In this document: positions 1 through 10,900 of the stretch, one piece after another
How the letters are laid out: each line of letters begins with the position of its first letter
Position numbering within the stretch: position 1 is the first letter of the stretch
Source of the DNA: Conus ventricosus
Taxonomy: Eukaryota; Mollusca; Gastropoda; Neogastropoda; Conidae
Assembly: GCA_018398815.1 (NCBI GenBank)
Contig: JAFLJL010014082.1
Location: 25,001 to 89,000 of the forward strand
Length of the DNA stretch: 64,000 nt
Reading direction: 5' to 3'
Notes under the pieces: model-generated
The model's input: the letters and a program-made list of their open reading frames with translations, nothing else
The model's database searches: none
Told to the model about the DNA's origin: nothing
Position numbers and translations under genes: made by a program

Positions 1-7
<7 letters not shown>

Positions 8-42
<35 letters not shown>
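8..42. repeat. (AC)n microsatellite
   Basis: An uninterrupted AC dinucleotide run at the window edge, preceded by a short CG-rich start. The following 43-330 shows no gene or recognisable repeat; short open frames there are not supported. Confidence 0.95.
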
Positions 43-43
<1 letters not shown>

Positions 44-330
44 AGCCCAGCGCATTTTCATTTTGTGTGTCACAGTTGGTTTGATTACCACAGCGCGTGA
101 GTGGAGTGATGTTCAAAAGCCAGATGTGTGAATGTGTGCTGGCGTGCGTGTAGTACACATGGTCACCTTGATCGATGGTTTTTCACATTACCAAGCATTT
201 TGAAACAAACAGGTTCAGTCTCTTGCACGAAAACTCTGTTGCTGCATATAAAATGAATACTACATTCCGTATAAACATATGACTTTCTTAAATTCTGCAC
301 ATCACAACCTACAAACGTACAAACACAACC

Positions 331-670
331 TACGGCAAGGCTTTGTTCCTTCATGAAAAAAGCATGGGTCCATGCAGACCCACGACGTACGGCAAGGTTT
401 TGTTCCTTCATAAAAAGCATGGGTCCATGTGGACCCACGACGTACGGCAAGGCTTTGTTCCTTCATAATAAGCATGGGTCCATGCGGACCCACGACGTAC
501 GGCAAGGGTTTGTTCCTTCATAAAAAAGCATGGGTCCATGCGGACCCACGACGTACGGCAAGGGTTTGTTCCTTCATAGAAAAGCATGGGTCCATGCGGA
601 CCCACGATGTACGGCAAGGCCTCTTTCCTTCAGTAAAAGCATGGGTCCATGCGGACCCACGATGTACGGC
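331..670. repeat. Satellite-like tandem array, six units of 54-57 bp
   Basis: Unit starts (TACGGCAAGG or close) lie at about 331, 388, 443, 498, 554 and 610, and a partial start at 664. Each unit carries TTGTTCCTTCAT, then a near-palindrome in which TGGGTCC and GGACCCA flank a 4-base loop. Units differ by a few substitutions and single-base indels. The array abuts the broken ORF1 of I-like element A near 671-700. There are no unique spacers between units, so it is a tandem repeat and not a CRISPR array. Confidence 0.92.
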
Positions 671-700
671 GCGCAAAATTTTAGGCGACGTACGGGAAAG

Positions 701-1016
701 GTTAAGGGGAGTCACCCGGATTTCTCTGTCCACGAGCTTTGTTGCCCTCAGCAACTGTTCTGATTGCTTATTCGATCTGCACTGGACGAGGAATGAGCCA
801 TTCCGTAGCCTTTTCACCGACTGAGGGTCACCTGCTAGACCTAGGAAGCCCTTCTGAATTGCAAAAGGACTCAGAGCGGAAATAGGCTTTTCCTGCTCTG
901 TCCCTTCAATCACAAGCCAGGAAGCCCAAAAACCTGTCCTCTGTCTCATCTCCATATCCGAGTTAATGTCTGAATCCAAGTGACTGGAAATGGGGTCCAC
1001 TGCCTTCCTCTTCTTT

Positions 1017-1047
<31 letters not shown>

Positions 1048-1075
1048 AAGAGGGGATGATTTTAGATAAAGCCAT
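701..1075 (-). pseudogene. ORF1 N-terminal fragment of I-like element A
   Basis: The start is the ATG at 1075, in the position of the MAFSKN start of the better copies. The frame reads a proline run, a basic KKRKA patch, then conserved ORF1 blocks including GFWASWLV, GTEQE, LSALSPFAIQKG, GDPQSVKRLRNGSF and KLVDREIRVTP. After about residue 120 homology ends and the frame enters satellite sequence, so the RRM-like and CCHC portions are missing. The proline run is encoded by a 28-base homopolymer, much longer than in other copies, which have 5-9 bases. Full-length ORF1 in E' is about 439 codons. Confidence 0.8.
1020..1047. repeat. Poly-G run (28 bp) inside ORF1 of element A
   Basis: The same site has 5 G in E, 7 in E', 9 in G, 6 in C' and 7 in D'. 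Long expansion and sequencing slippage are both possible. Confidence 0.85.
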
Positions 1076-1501
1076 GTTTTATGTGTATAAATTTCCTCTC
1101 ACCTTTACCCACCCACCTTGGAGTCCAACTAAGGGGCCAGGGCCAAGAAGTCATTGTCTTGAACCCTTCCAGGCTTCAGGAGATATACAACAGACAGAAA
1201 CCTACCAACCCTATCCCCCCTGATCATGCCCAACTCCCGGGAACAGAGAGCTGAGCACTGCAGGGTTACCTTGGCCAGCCAGAGAACTGCCTGTCTTGAC
1301 CCAGTCCCATGAAGTGTGTACCTCCTGTCTAGGAGAGGTCCGAGCCAAAATGATGTGTTGCGGGCACTGACCCTCTTAATCACCAGGATCTCATTCCCCT
1401 CCATCACAGGTCGCACCGCGCGGCAAACGCGGCGGATCTAAAGAAGACCACAGAGAGAAAAAGAGTGTGGAAAAGAAGACTTGAAGGGGAGATGAAGATA
1501 G

Positions 1502-1515
1502 AAAAGAGCCAAATA
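1502..1515. repeat. Left target-site duplication of the SINE-type insertion
   Basis: AAAAGAGCCAAATA here matches AAAAAAGCCAAATA at 2373-2386 (13 of 14). Uninterrupted copies read AAAAGGGCCAAATA at about 32905 and 54252, which gives the empty site. Confidence 0.85.
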
Positions 1516-2372
1516 CCAGCCGCCGTGGCGAAGTAGTTAGCGTCGCGGACTCTCGGCTGGGAGATCGTGGGTTCGAATCCCATCAGAAGTCATGTGGGTT
1601 TTTCTGCCCCGACCGGCTCCTACCCAGAGTTGAGTTTGCTGCGGACTCAGTTGGGAAGACTGGGACCACACAGTCGAGTTTCATCCACTTAATGGATGCG
1701 TTTCTGAGAGTGTTGCTCAAATTTCCTGACCAACACTGCAGGTGCCTGTATCTCTCGGGCCTGTTTGACGCTGGATATATTATGAAAGGAAGCGTAGAGT
1801 ACAGCCCTGTCATGTAGTCACAGACCGAAATGGAAATCTGTAGCATCATCTTAATCATCCTCATTCTCATCGATCAGCATTAAAAAAAAAAAAGTCTCAA
1901 ATTCTGTGGCCCTTCATGCCCTGCTCTCATGGTGACCTCTATTTCGATATCCTCTCCACGTCTGTGGCCTTGGTTTGGTTCCATCTGGGTCACCGTATCT
2001 GCGAGTCCATGGGGCTGTCGTTGGACGGATGTGGTGGCGCCCTCCGGAGGGAGAGCTCACTCACGCCGGCTCCGCAACTAAACAATTATTGTCGTCAGTA
2101 GGAGGCTTAGTAGGTGGCGTCCTGCGTATGTTAGATCAGAACAGGCGCCACTGAATACCACCGAAGTGACTCGGCAGCAGTGCAGTGTCTCCTCTGGTGG
2201 GTTGCCTCATAACGACTTGACACTGACTGCTCCCTGTGGATTGCTGGCGCCGGGGCTGCGGCGGGGCCGACCGGGCTGTGGACAGGGTGTCGGAATGAGC
2301 GGCGTGGGTACACTGCCACTGAGGTGGCGCAGAGGTTGGGACAGCAAAAAAAAAAAAAAAGAAAAAGAAAAG
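1516..2372 (+). mobile_element. SINE-type retroposon insertion, tRNA-derived head, composite with two A-tracts
   Basis: The inserted block starts with a tRNA-like head (about 1519-1590). It continues through a body rich in conserved-looking short blocks, ends a first segment with an A-tract at about 1880-1891, then continues as GC-rich sequence (1892-2345) to a second A-rich tail (2346-2372). A 14-bp target-site duplication flanks the whole block, so it either moved as one RNA or a second retroposon landed in the first A-tail. The duplication starts with AAAA, as expected for nicking by a LINE endonuclease. The insertion is opposite in orientation to host element A. I do not recognise the 1892-2345 segment. 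Confidence 0.8.
1519..1590 (+). promoter_or_regulatory. Internal pol III promoter (A and B boxes) of the SINE head
   Basis: A-box-like TGGCGAAGTAGTTA starts at 1526, and the B-box GGTTCGAATCC at 1570-1580 fits the consensus exactly. There is no matching 3' acceptor strand, so this is a tRNA-derived SINE promoter and not a functional tRNA gene. Confidence 0.8.
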
Positions 2373-2386
2373 AAAAAAGCCAAATA
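2373..2386. repeat. Right target-site duplication of the SINE-type insertion
   Basis: AAAAAAGCCAAATA, paired with 1502-1515. Element A's 5' UTR resumes directly after it. Confidence 0.85.
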
Positions 2387-2473
2387 AGGAAAGGAGAAAG
2401 GCGGGTTACTATTAGTCAGGATCCTCACCCTTAGCCTATAGTATCTGACATGGGAAGCCCTACCAGGGGCATC

Positions 2474-2485
2474 AACTCCTTACCA
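2474..2485. repeat. Left target-site duplication of element B/D
   Basis: AACTCCTTACCA, repeated exactly at 14979-14990. The first copy is followed by the GATAA-type 3' tail of B and the second is preceded by the GGAGGG 5' terminus of D. This shows that B and D are one element inserted into the 5' UTR of A. Confidence 0.85.
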
Positions 2486-2580
2486 GAGATAAGATAAGAT
2501 AATGTTGCTTATAGCCCAGCCGACCGCAAAGGGCCATATCAGGGCTGTCACCATGTTAAAATCAACTCACCAGTCATTAA

Positions 2581-2627
<47 letters not shown>

Positions 2628-2704
2628 AAACTTTCACACATCTTGTTTTAAAAGACATGTCTACAAACCCCCACCAGAAAAATTTGTTTTAAAAATCTTT
2701 CTGC

Positions 2705-5700
2705 CGTAAAAACTTTAAAACAATAAAAAAAAGTTAATCCTTTCCCCCCCAAAAATCAAAGGGTCACGTCAGGCGGGACTTTCCCCCAAAAGGATCTTAA
2801 AGGGGCTCCGCCCCTAAAATGTTTGTGTCCACATCCCTGCAAGTCCAAAAACTCTAAAAGAACATGTTTTTATTTGTGAGTGGCGCATGGGCAAGGAATG
2901 CACCACGGAAACTTTTCACTCTTTAAAAAGGAAAACATGGGGAAAATACGAATGGCCGGTGTGCAGCCGGCATCAGAACCGTTTTCCCCCCTTTAGACCT
3001 CCCCCGTGATGGGGGAAGTCCTTAAGGTTTGGCGGATCTGAAAAAGTTTGTTTGTCGTCTGTGTGTTCCGATCCCCCTGCCAGAGGTCTTCACATAAAAA
3101 TTTAATTTTGGGTTTTAGCTGGGGGCGGGAAAAAAAATGTGGGCAGTTTCTCTCTTGTGGCGTTTCCCCTTTGGGGAACCTCCAAAACCCTTTTTGTTTC
3201 CCCCCCCAAAGCCAAAATGGGCCCGGAAACCCAGCAAGGGGTAATTTTTGTAACCCCCCCTTCAAGTTGCTAAAATTTCCAAAAAAAAATAAAAGGGTTT
3301 TTGGGGGTGCCCGAAGGGTTGCGGCCCGCTATAGCCTCCAAAGCTGACAGCGAATCCCACAGAACCAAAAGTCCCTCTTCGAAGATTGTGGGTATTATCT
3401 TCAAAACCCAAAACCAGAGCAGTAAGTTCACAGAATATACAGAAACATCTGAATGAATTGTTTCAACAGTATTGGGGAAGGAGCCCCCCGGGGAGTAGGC
3501 TGCACAGGGACTCCCTCTTAAATTGGAAAACCCTCAGTGAAAACTTTTTTATAGGATGGGAATTTTTACAGAGCTCACATACAAACCTTGGACGCCGAGA
3601 CTGGGAGACCCCTTTGCAAAAGCTGCAAGATTGAAAACGAAAGTTTTCTGGGTGAAGAAGGGGCCCAAAGGGGGTTGATCCGGGAAAAATTTGGGAAAAA
3701 TTTGGACACAACTCCCCGGTCCCCAGGGCCCGGGATTCCGCACGTGAGGCTGCCCTACGAAGACCAAAAGGCGGAAAAACATTTCGGGTTGTTTTTTAAA
3801 CTTATTTTGGGAAAGGAAGGACAAAAAAAAACCGTCAAAAGGCAGGTTTTTGGCCCGGGTTTTGGGGGGGGGGGTGGAAATTTTAAAAAAAGGGGGGGGG
3901 GGGGAGGGGGGGGGCGGGGGGGGGGGGTTGGGGGGGGGTTGGGGGGGGGGGGGGGGGGGGTGGTGGGGGGGGGGGGGGGGGGGGTTTGGGGGGGGTTGGG
4001 GGGGGGGGTTTTTTGGGGGGGGATTTGGGTTGGGGGGGGGGAAAGGGGGGGAAAGTTTTCTTTTCAAGGGCCCCCGTCGGTGGGGGGGTTCGGAAAGCCC
4101 AAAAAAACGAGCCCCTTTTGGAAAGGAAAAATGTTTTTAGGTTTTTGGGGGGTGGCGAAAGTTAGTTTTTTGGAAAAATTAAAATCCCGGAAATTTTTCT
4201 TATCAAGGCCCCCAAAGGTGGTTTTCTAGACCCCAATTTCAGGGTTCGCAAAATTTTTGGAAAATTTTGGGGTTTGGAAGAAAAAGTTTTTGGGAAAAAT
4301 AAACCCCCGGAATTTGGTTTCTTTTACCAAATTTGGGGTGGTGGCTTTTTAAAACTTTAAGGGTTCCCAAAAAAAAACACGAAAATTCTAAAAAACAGGG
4401 GGGGGGGGGGAGGAAAGGTCCCAGTTTTCCTTGGCCCCCCCTTTTATTTTTGCGGAAAGGGGCGGGAAAAATGTCACCCGGGAAACCCAAATCCGCCCCA
4501 TAAAACCCGAGGGTGGTGCCCCGGCAAACCGGAATTTTCAAAGGCTTTAAAAATTTTAAGAAAAAGGACAGAAAAGGATGCCCCCGAAAAAAAACCAAAG
4601 TTGGGGCCCCGGCCCTGGGGAAATTTTCGCTTTTTCCAAAAAGGGGGCGGCCCCCCTTTTTGGAGGTCCCCCCCCCCCGCCACCCGATCGAACCCACGGC
4701 TTTTTCTTTTTAAAAAAAAGGCAATTTCGGATGGTGGTTTCCAGACGGAATTAAAATGGTCCCAAAACCCTCCCAGTGGTAAAATTTCCGGGGAAAAACC
4801 CCACTGTTCCCAAATGGCCAAAAACCATCGGGGGTTTTCCCGCTTCCAATCAGGGCGGGAGTTGCCAACCTTTTTTCCCTCACTTTCCAGGCAGTGGTCA
4901 GAGCGTTTTGGGGGGGTAGTTGGGGGGGAAAGGGTTTTGGGAAGGGGCCTTTCCGGCTTTTTGGGAAAGGGGAAAAGAAACAGGGGTTTTCCCCCCAGGG
5001 GGGGCGGAAGGGGCCCCGTTGGGCCAGATTGGTTTTAGGGCTTGGAGAAGAGTTTTGAAGCAGCTTTTCCCGGGAAAAAGGGGTTTTACAAAACCCGTAA
5101 AGGGAATGTCATCCAAAACCCGGGCGAATCAAAGGGAGGTTTTTTAAGGGGTGAAAATTTTAGTTCAAAAGATTGAAAAAGGGAAAATTATAAAGGGTTT
5201 TGAGTTTTCTGATGTGAAAAAAGAATGAGGAAATTTTCTCTAACCCCCTTTGTTTTTTTTTAAAAAGGGCTGCAAAAATTTTTTTGAAAAAAGAAGGGTT
5301 CTGTTTGGGTGGTGGAGGGCCCAAAAGATTGGCAAAACTTTTTGTCAGTGATCAGAGCAAACAGCAAGTTTCAAATTTATGAATGGGGGTTTGGGGTTCT
5401 TTTTCCCTTTTATTTTTTCTAATGTGTTCCAAAATTTTTTCTTGGAAGTTTTAGATGTCAAACCTGGAGCCCGAAGTTTTTCTCCAGGACCGACGTTTAA
5501 AAATGAAATTTTGAAAAATGTGGGCTTGATTTTCGACGGTGTTTTTGATTGGGGCCCAGGTTTGGGGCCTGAAAAGGGGTTGGTAAAAACCCCACGCTGA
5601 GCCGGTTTTCGAACTTTTTAAATTTGTTGGCGGAAAAAAACCCGGGGTTTTGGCAAATTTTAAGTTTATCGGAAAAAACACTGGAATACAACTTAGCACA

Positions 5701-6545
5701 CTTTTATCACGGGTTAGCAGTGATTCGGCCCCGGGTCGGGCCTGAAAAAATCAGGGTCCTGGGAAATTTTTTTGGGAAAAAGTGGTTGGGGAAATAGATC
5801 CCAGTTTGCATTTTTTAAAAAATGAGATGTTGAGGACAGAGGGGGGTTTAAATTAATATGGGCGTTAAAAAAAAAGGGAAAAGGTCAAATTTTTCCCGGG
5901 GCAGATTTGTCCCTGGGGCAGCCCCTCCCTTTGTCCAGGACCAGCGAGGGGCACAAACCGCCAAAAACTAAGCACGAAAATGAATGTTTTGAGGGAGATA
6001 AGTTGGGAGAAACCGTCGTTCAGACAACACAAAAACCCAAAACTGAAAAAGGGCATCCTCAATTAGCAAACCCTTTGGGTTACGTACTGGCATACCCCCA
6101 AAAAGGAATTGGGGGACCGTTTTTTAAAGTCACCCAAACAGCAAAAAAGGGGAGGAAGTTTTTCTATCGGGCTGACAAAGGCCTGACGCAAAACCCGGGG
6201 CCGAAGGTGAGGATAAAGGGAAAAGATTGCACAGTCTTGTGGAGGGGGCTCTCGCAGCACAGCCTGAAGGGGGGGTAGACAGGGGTGAAAGGACTATCAA
6301 CCCAAAATTTTGTTTTAGGGGAAGGGCAAAAACCGCCCACAGTCCCAACGGGATGGGGTTTTGGGGGGGTTTTTAAAAAAATATTAAAGCCAGAAAGTTT
6401 AAAAGGGCCTGGCTTTGGGAATTTTAGGGTTTTTTGAAGGCCCCGAGGGAAGGGGTTTTTGAGATTTACCCCAGAACTGCAGCCCTCAAATTTGGGAAAT
6501 TTTTTTAAACCACGGATATTCCAAAGGGAAAATTTTACTATCCTT
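2705..6545 (-). pseudogene. ORF2 (endonuclease, reverse transcriptase, RNase H) of element B/D, heavily corrupted
   Basis: Recognisable pieces in minus-strand order are an endonuclease start near 6545 with SLWNIRGL, an endonuclease body about 5850-6400, reverse transcriptase about 4250-5150, and the RNase H and C-terminal region about 2950-3650. Alignment with E is clear by eye, but many single bases are replaced by neighbour bases and nearly 180 bp around 3869-4040 is almost pure G. Frames break every few dozen codons. I attribute most of the damage to sequence quality rather than to decay, so no statement about activity is possible. Confidence 0.65.
3869..4040. other. G-saturated tract in element B
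   Basis: About 170 bp composed almost only of G with scattered T, A and C. In intact copies this position is ordinary mixed-composition reverse transcriptase sequence (for example about 16740-16870). It encodes only artificial poly-Gly or poly-Pro frames and is best read as failed base calling. Confidence 0.75.
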
Positions 6546-6569
6546 TGGGGCAGAGGCCCAAAAAAAGAG

Positions 6570-7696
6570 AAATCAGGCATCTTCCCCCTTTAACTCCCTT
6601 CTAAAGGAGCGAATTTATTAGTTTTGTTTTTTTTGGGGCTGTGGGGGCTTTTGGGCCTGCTGGCCCGAATTGCCCACAGGTGGGCAAAGGGCCCGGAGTT
6701 TGGGGATGGTGGAGGGCTGGGAAAATTGGGGGGTGGGGGAGGTTTCTTTTTTCCCTCTCCACCTTTTCCCCACTGGGTTGAACTCCCTTGCCCCCACGGG
6801 GACTGGACAAGGAATTTTGAGGTGCGGGTGCTGGTTTTTAATTTCTGGCCCCGCAGCAGTGTTTTAGACTGCGGGCAGTCCCGGGGGTTGGGGAGATTTT
6901 TTGGGCCCCCCGGGGGGATTCACTGTGGGTTGGGGAAGGGGGGGGTGGACCGCCCTTCCCCCCCAGAGCTGACAGTTCTTTCCCTTTCAGGTCTTTTAAA
7001 AAATAAAAATCAGTCGGCAGCAGAAAAGACCCGAGATGGGAAAATTTTTTTTACGGGGGGCCCGGGAAACTTTTGAAGGGCTGTGGGGGGTCGACTGCCC
7101 AAAAACCGTTTGCGGGCCTCAAAAGGAGGAAACTTTTTTTCGGGGGGTTTTAAAAACCCTTTGGATGTGGAAACCTTGAAAAAAAGAGGACCCTTTTTTT
7201 TTTAAAAGGGGGGGATGGTCGCCACCCCCCAGTTAGCACAATGTTTCCGGGGTCTTTGGGCCCCGGCCCCCCCATGGGTTGCCCTTTTCAAGGCAAAACA
7301 ACCCCACCCCCCAGGCCCTAACAGGGGGTTTTTGACATGGCCAAAAAACCCGGCCCCGGGGAAACACCTTCGGGGTCGGGCCCCAATTTCAGCGGGGGAA
7401 ACAAGAAAAATTTTTGGGAACCGACTTTGAAGGACCGGGGCAGCACAGGGGTTTCGAACGGGGGTGGGGTTGGGGGGTTCCACCTCTCGAACCCCCCCAA
7501 AAGCCCCCTTTTCGACCTTTCCCCCACCCCCCCGGGACGCCCCCTTTCCGGTTTGATTTTTTTCCTCTGAGAAACCCCTGAAGATCCGCAAAGGGGGGGG
7601 CACACCTTTTGGGCGGAAATTTTAAAAATTTTTTTTTGAGGGGTCCCCCTGATCTCCCGGTTTCCCCTATTTTGTGCTTTTAAAAAGGCTGGGTTT
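6570..7696 (-). pseudogene. ORF1 (C-terminal and middle part) of element B/D
   Basis: Corrupted match to ORF1 of E, running from the Pro/Ser-rich C-terminus (about 6600-6900) through the CCHC region (about 7200-7370) to the central RRM-like part. It ends about 7690, where element C is inserted. The N-terminal remainder is at 13926-14237. Confidence 0.65.
7682..7696. repeat. Left target-site duplication of element C (corrupted)
   Basis: By alignment this stretch corresponds to ORF1 sequence ending CAACAGCTGTTCAGA. The same bases appear just right of element C (13926-13940) and, cleanly, at 33189-33203. The left copy is damaged, so the duplication is an inference. Confidence 0.5.
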
Positions 7697-7803
7697 AAAA
7701 TAAAATTAATGGGTTTCTTATAGCCCCGGGCCCCCGCAAAAGGGCCCCTATCAGGGCTGTCCCAAAAGTTAAAAAAAACCAACTCCCCCAGTCAAAAAAA
7801 ACC

Positions 7804-7841
<38 letters not shown>

Positions 7842-7934
7842 ACTTTTTATAAAAATCTCATTAAAAAGAAAAACGTCAAAAAACGCACTGAAACTTTGTT
7901 AAAAATCTTCTTCCCTTAAAAAAACTTAAAACAG

Positions 7935-10900
7935 ATGAAAAAAAAATTTTAATTCCCCCTCTCAAAAAATCCCAAGGATCCATCAGGGGGGGACATCCCT
8001 AACAGGGATCTTTGGGGCTCCCCCTTTTAAAAAAAGTTTGGGGTCTCACATCGTGCAAGTCCCAAAAACTCCTAAAAAAACATGTTTTTTTGTAAAAGGG
8101 GGCCTGAAATGGAAGCACCAAGGAGCCTTTTTCACTTTTAAAAGGTAAGCATGGGAAAATACGAATGGCCGTGTGCAGCCGGCACAGAAACCCTTTCCTC
8201 TTTAAAGACCCCCGACGTGGTTGGGGGGAAATCCTTAAGGTTTTGGACGGATCTGAAAGGTTTGTTACTCGTCTGTTTTGTTCCAATCCCCCCCGCCCCG
8301 AGGTTTTCTCACATAATCGGGTTTAAATTTTTTTTTTCACATCTGAAAAAGGGGATATAAATGTTGGACGTTTTTCTCCCTTTTGGCGGGTTTTTGGGGT
8401 AAACGACAACCCTTTCGTTCCCGCCGATGCCAAAAATGACCCCGGAACCCAAGCAAGAGTAAGGGGTTTTTTCCCCCGCTTTCAAACCCTTTCTAAAAAG
8501 TTCAAAGAAATGCAAAAGTTTTTGGAAGCTGAAGGTTGCGGCCGCTATGGCTTCCAAAGTGACAAAACGAACCGACAGAACCAAAAAAGTCCCTCGTTTT
8601 AAAAATGGAGATTTCTTTAAAGCCAGACCAGAGGGGTAAGTTCCCGCAAAAAAAGACAGAAGCAACGGGAAAGAATTTTGTTCCAACGGGATTTTAGAAG
8701 GGGCCCCAGGGGAGTTGGGTTTCACAGGCCACTCCTTTCCCCAGACTTGGAAACCCCAGTGAAAACTTTTTGATAGGAAAGGGAAATTTTGAAAAAGAGG
8801 TCAGCAATTTAAAAGCCTTGTCCCCAGGAGCTGGTTGACTTTCGAAAAATGCAAGATCGAAAAAATCTTGGGGGTTTAAAAAGGTCCACGGGGGGTTGTT
8901 TCCCGGAAAATTTGGGAAAAAACGAAAAATATCCCAGGTTTTGACCTCATTCCGCACGTGAGGGTGCATACGAAACCAAACGGCGGAATATATTTCGGGT
9001 TTTTTTTCAAACTTACTTTGGAATGGAGGGTCAAAGGGCAAAAGTCATAGGAGGGTTTTGCGGTTCTGGAACAGTCAAAAAATAAATTTAAAAACGTTTT
9101 TAGCCGGGGGTTGGGGCAATTAAGGGTTTTGCCCCGCCCTGGGTACAGGGTGTACACAGGGGGGGGGCGGGCGCTCCAAGACAGAGACGAAAACCTTGAT
9201 GGGGGATAGGGGCCAAGGTTTGAGGGGAAGAGGGTCCCGCGGGGGCCTAGACGCACAACCCCTTTTCCCAGGGGGAAGGAAAAGGACCAAGGCTCTGTTG
9301 AGGGGCAGCAAAGTTTTTTATCGGCCCCAGTCCGGGGGGGGCGCTAAAGACCCCGTTTTTTCAGGGGCTTTCTGGGAAAAGGTTTTAAGGGTTTTTTATG
9401 GGGCATGAGAAAGTTGAGTTTTTGGTCAAAAAAAGGGCTCCCAGAAAAATTTGGGCCCCTTTAAAAAGCTGAAAAAAGATTTCCCTACTTAAGTTCAGGA
9501 AACCCCCCGGGAAAAACTGAAAAGGAAATTATGGGAAATGAATACACTGCGTCTTTGTTTTGGGGAAAAAAGGGAAACCGTTTTTATCCCCCCCATCGAT
9601 GGATTTTTTTCTACCAAAACGGACCCCTGCGCTGGGAAAAAAAAAAAAACTTTGGGTACAGGTTTTCCCGTTGGGTTTAAAAGCGAAAATATCCCAAACA
9701 AAGGCAGCTGAACCCTGCGAAATGAATTTAAAAAAAAAGTTTTTATTTTAATACTAAAAGGGCAGGAAACAGTATGCTCCCTGGGGAAAACCCAAAATCC
9801 TGCCCTGGGCATTTAAGAGAGTGGTGCCCAAACCCCGGGCCCCCAAAATGTCGTTTTGCCAAAAAAAAATTTTTTTAATTTAAAAACGGAAAAGATTACC
9901 TCGAAAACCCAAATGTGGGATCATGGGGTAAACCCGACTTCCCGGGGTTTCGTAGGCCTTTCCAAGTGAAGAAAAATTTCCCCTGTATTCTGTCGTTCAA
10001 AAAAGGGGTTTGAAGGGGGAATTTAGACGAAAACAAATGGTTTAACGGGAACCCCTTTTTTCGGAAACCAACCCCTGTTCTTTTCCGGGGCCCAAAAGGC
10101 CCCCTTTTTTTTAAGTTTCCCCATGAGCCTAGCAATTTTACCATTTTTTTTCCCTCAAAATTTTTAAAAAACAGCTGGGCAAAGCTAAAGGGGCGGGAAT
10201 TTGAAGGATTAAAAAAGATTTTTCCAGGGTTTTGGGAATTGGAAAAATGGGAGCTTTTCGCCAAGAGGGTGGAAAAAAACCTTTGTCCCCCACAGGTTTA
10301 GACCTGGAGCAAATATGTTTAGACCCTTTTAGCGGAAAAATTTTTTCAACACTGATAATGGAAAATTTTTTTTATTTCCTGGGAGGAATCGGGCAAGAAA
10401 AATAAGGGGAGTTTCGTTCATTTTTAAATGAAAAAAAAGGGAAAATTTTAGTCTGCCAAGTTGGTTTGGACGAAAAAATTGGGAGGGGGATTTTTCTTTT
10501 AAAGGGTTTTTTTTTGACAAAGTTTGGGTTGGGTTTTTTTTAGAAAGGGGGAATTTTTTTTAAGGGGAAGCCAGCAAATTAGCAACTGCTTTTTTCTTGT
10601 TATTAAAGAGTCAGCCAAAATTGAGATGGTTCACAGTGGGACAGGGGTTCTTCCCTTTGATTTTTTAATGATGTTCCAATTTTTCTTGGAAATTTTTTTA
10701 TGTCAGCCTGGAGCAGAAGCTTCTCCAGGACCGACGTTTTTCTGATTTTAAAATGTGCTTTATTTAGCACGGAAATTTCGATGGGGCCCCGGCCCTTGGG
10801 ACCGAAAAGGGCTTGGGAAACCCGCCGCTGACCCCTTTTCTAACTTTGGAAATTTTTTTTGGCATTTTGAATCAACCCGGGGGTTTTTTGGGATTTTAAG

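Larger units (their letters stand above)
676..2485 (-). mobile_element. I-like non-LTR element A, 5' part (ORF1 start and 5' UTR), interrupted by a SINE-type insertion
   Basis: Minus-strand element fragment. It holds the ORF1 start (about 701-1075) and then the 5' UTR rising in coordinate, and matches the same regions of copies E (20200-21200) and G (53500-54370). A retroposon occupies 1516-2372 with a flanking duplication. The 5' UTR stops after AACTCCTTACCA at 2485, where the 3' tail of element B begins. It resumes at 14979 with the same 12 bases and runs to its 5' terminus at about 15150. The 3' portion of A is absent and the left edge meets the satellite array, so A is the oldest, outermost layer of the nest. 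Confidence 0.85.
2486..7696 (-). mobile_element. I-like element B/D, 3' part (tail, ORF2, part of ORF1)
   Basis: The 3' tail GATAAGATAAGATAA lies at 2488-2502, followed by the conserved 3'-terminal block (to about 2575) and a 44-base A-tract at 2583-2626. RNase H, reverse transcriptase and endonuclease then follow in the same minus-strand order as in E. Near 7621-7680 the block before the ORF1 Cys region aligns with the ORF1 segment at 39480-39530. Homology then passes straight into the 3' tail of element C. The other part of this element is D at 13926-14978. Base quality is very poor from 2630 onward. Confidence 0.8.

Noticed and set aside
331..670. Regular repeats resembling a CRISPR array
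   Set aside because: Units are head-to-tail with no unique spacers, and the genome is eukaryotic. It is a tandem satellite.
429..824. Open frames rich in repeated MGPCGPTTYGKG-type peptides on both strands
   Set aside because: They are translations of the 56-bp repeat in several frames at once, with no other coding sign.
1519..1590. tRNA gene
   Set aside because: A and B boxes are present but the acceptor stem has no 3' partner, and the sequence continues into a SINE body with an A-tail and target duplication.
3588..4229. Poly-Gly and poly-Pro open frames of up to 213 codons
   Set aside because: They exist only because of the G-saturated tract in corrupted element B.
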